Notes under the pieces: model-generated | Told to the model about the DNA's origin: nothing | Seen by the model: only the letters and a program-made list of their open reading frames with translations | The model's database searches: none | Made by a program: the position numbers and the translations under genes | Part shown: one piece after another, positions 62,670 to 64,000 of the stretch | How positions within the stretch are numbered: position 1 is the first letter of the stretch | Layout: each line of letters starts with the position of its first letter | NCBI RefSeq assembly: GCF_015207035.1 | Contig: NZ_JADEXQ010000005.1 | Span: 48,875-112,874, forward strand | DNA: 64,000 bases | DNA from: Romeriopsis navalis LEGE 11480 | GTDB lineage: Bacteria > Cyanobacteriota > Cyanobacteriia > Leptolyngbyales > Leptolyngbyaceae | Reading direction: 5' to 3'

Positions 62670-62997
62670 GCTTTGCTTTTTGGGTGCATGATGATGGGCG
62701 GTGCTAGTCGAATTAACTTATCCCAAATGTCTGCATTACTAACCGGAATGCACGGCTCAGAAAGATTGACCCATAGCGAGGGGTTGTTAGGGGACGGCTT
62801 CCGTCCCATGACGAGCAGGGGCGCGGGGAGAAGTTCCCCGAGATCCGTCGCGCAGGCGACCCAGCCAACCTAGCCTCCAATCAAAAACTGCCAGAACTCC
62901 AACCCCAACCAGCAGGCGTAAAGCGGCGACTCCCCACCCTGCCGAAACCTAACGATCAATAGCAAACGCTAACCCCAAGCCCACCGCAGGTTTCCCC
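62670..62997. other. Hairpin-rich intergenic stretch
   Basis: A 328-bp gap holds several inverted repeats: GGGACGG (62793-62799) with CCGTCCC (62803-62809), and GGGGA (62825-62829) with TCCCC (62835-62839) nested in a GCGCG...CGCGC arm pair. A 66-codon ORF (62673-62873) crosses them but has no family match and low-complexity sequence, so I do not call it. The strand composition changes from G-rich before to C-rich after, as expected at convergent genes. No mobile element recognised. Confidence 0.5.
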
Positions 62998-64000
62998 CTA
63001 TGGCCACTGCCCACATATCCGCTGCATCTCATCGACGATTCCGCGCATTGCCCCCTCACCGCCCAGGTGACAAATTGCTGGGTAAAGTGTGACTAGATCT
63101 CCCATGAGGTCGGCGCGCTTTCTGTCTGCGAGCGGGTGTAGGTAGGATTTCCAATTGTCGTAGGGGAGTGTGGTGAGAGGAAGCTGTTCAAGAGAATCGC
63201 TGAGTGTCTTAACGCGGGTGGGGCGATGAGTTAGTTTGAGTATGGCCTGATAGACTTTTGGGCGGCAGTCTTTCGGGCAGTTGCTGCTTTGGGCTAAGGT
63301 TCTGAAGACGGATGCCCGAGAGGACTCAGACTGAATTTGGCGCGCGGCCTCGAGTGCTTCAGTGAAGTAAGCCTGGTCGCTTTGGGCTAAGGTGCTGAAG
63401 ACGGATGCCCGAGAGGACTCAGACTGAATTTGGCGCGCGGCCTCGAGCAGTTGAGCGAAATCCGCCTGGTCGATTTGGGCTAAGGTGCTGAAGACGGATG
63501 CCCGAGAGGACTCAGACTGAATTTGGCGCGCGGCCTCGAGCAGTTGAGCGAAATCCGCCTGGTCGATTTGGGCTAAGGTTCTGAAGACGGATGCCCGAGA
63601 GGACTCAGACTGAATTTGGCGCGCGGCCTCGAGTGCCATTTTCCTCAAAGGCTGAGTAAAGTAGGTAGCCAAAGCCTGAATTGCTTCAGCAATTTTTTGT
63701 GGCTCCTGCATTTGCTCCACATAGGCCCAGGCCCGTTCCACCGACCAAAACCCACCCTTCACAAACTCCGCCATCACCCCCACCGGTAAGTTATCCAACA
63801 GTGCCTTCAGCGTCCCAGCGATCAGCGCATACCGGCCCTGAAGCACAATCGCCCTTTCCCGCTCCTGTGCGTATAACTTTTCCGCTAGCTCCCACCCCCG
63901 CTTCACATCCTGCACAAAAATCGCCGGTTCCCCAATTTCCTCACAAGCCTCAAACCAAGCATTTCGCCCCGCCCTATCACTGGCCCCCAGCAGCGCATGC
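62998..64000 (-). CDS. Repeat protein with 31-residue tandem units, runs off the right edge
   Basis: The frame is open to the window end, so the N-terminus is missing; more than 330 residues are visible (from HALLGASDRAGRNAW on). The visible start is helical (EKLYAQERERAIVLQGRYALIAGTL, then LDNLPVGVMAEFVKGG). Four tandem 31-residue units follow (pattern LEAARQIQSESSRASVFxTLAQ), in DNA a 93-bp period that is nearly identical. The C-terminal 130 residues are unique, with paired Cys (CPKDC) and a Trp-rich end. Ala/Arg-rich helical repeats of this kind occur in cyanobacterial STAND-like or HEAT/TPR-like proteins, but the visible part has no NTPase or enzyme motif. Function unknown. Confidence 0.75.
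   Translation of the reverse strand, partial: HALLGASDRAGRNAWFEACEEIGEPAIFVQDVKRGWELAEKLYAQERERAIVLQGRYALIAGTLKALLDNLPVGVMAEFVKGGFWSVERAWAYVEQMQEPQKIAEAIQALATYFTQPLRKMALEAARQIQSESSRASVFRTLAQIDQADFAQLLEAARQIQSESSRASVFSTLAQIDQADFAQLLEAARQIQSESSRASVFSTLAQSDQAYFTEALEAARQIQSESSRASVFRTLAQSSNCPKDCRPKVYQAILKLTHRPTRVKTLSDSLEQLPLTTLPYDNWKSYLHPLADRKRADLMGDLVTLYPAICHLGGEGAMRGIVDEMQRICGQWP
63302..63640 (-). repeat. 93-bp tandem repeats
   Basis: Four copies of a 93-bp unit (anchor CTGAAGACGGATGCCCGAG at 63302, 63395, 63488 and 63581) are almost identical; each encodes 31 residues. Confidence 0.95.

Noticed and set aside
62673..62873. 66-codon ORF in the hairpin-rich gap
   Set aside because: It crosses several inverted repeats, has no family match and no ribosome-binding site.
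63302..63640. CRISPR array or satellite DNA
   Set aside because: The 93-bp units are in frame with one long open reading frame and have no spacers.

Overview
The window is chromosomal DNA of a phycobilisome-containing cyanobacterium. The evidence is a Calvin-cycle phosphoribulokinase (prk), a petH-type ferredoxin:NADP+ reductase with a CpcD-like N-terminal domain, a minCDE cluster with cyanobacterial features, a SphS/SphR-like phosphate two-component pair, DUF4912 and GxRPV-repeat proteins, and many HIP1 octamers (GCGATCGC, for example at 12290, 13307 and 17014). I cannot name the genus from sequence alone. I recognised no tRNA, rRNA, insertion sequence, prophage or CRISPR array.

Layout. 1-3.7 kb: the 3' end of a large FG-GAP/PPC/CARDB surface protein and a DUF218 protein. 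3.7-6.1 kb: sphR-sphS with a putative Pho box in front of sphR. 6.2-10.2 kb: GxRPV-repeat protein, prk, and petH with a long leader. 10.2-19.5 kb: lysozyme-like protein, double-ATPase peptide ABC protein, DUF697-type GTPase, metallophosphoesterase, D27-like protein, a three-gene ABC importer (binding lipoprotein, permease, ATPase) and a cyclophilin. 19.5-24.9 kb: RND efflux pump and adaptor, divergent from a PadR regulator, with three evenly spaced palindromes over the pump promoter. 24.9-34.4 kb: two related small secreted proteins, an exonuclease-methyltransferase pair, a lipoprotein, a PfkB kinase, a cold-shock/DUF1294 fusion, a CIA30 protein and a PBP-like/DUF4912 membrane protein. 34.4-38.3 kb: minC-minD-minE-aroE. 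38.4-47.7 kb: housekeeping genes (tautomerase, hemW, PIN-TRAM, zinc-ribbon, moaB, fur, TPR, aminodeoxychorismate lyase, ftsH) and two unknowns. 47.9-52.1 kb: a 1235-residue CHAT protease-NTPase-TPR protein divergent from a small protein with a hydrophobic C-terminus. 52.2-64 kb: lipoprotein, small membrane protein, DUF389 protein, CHASE3-like histidine kinase and response regulator, KDPG aldolase, beta-helix/FG-GAP protein, SixA, methyltransferase, and a repeat protein that runs off the right edge.

How genes work together. prk and petH belong to photosynthetic carbon fixation and electron transport. minCDE positions the division septum. SphS/SphR probably senses phosphate. The efflux adaptor, pump and PadR form one regulated unit. 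The CHAT-NTPase-TPR gene and its divergent partner are the best candidate for an undescribed (conflict or cell-death) system. Its 120-bp TPR repeats and the 93-bp repeats of the right-edge gene are nearly identical in DNA, which indicates recent tandem expansion.
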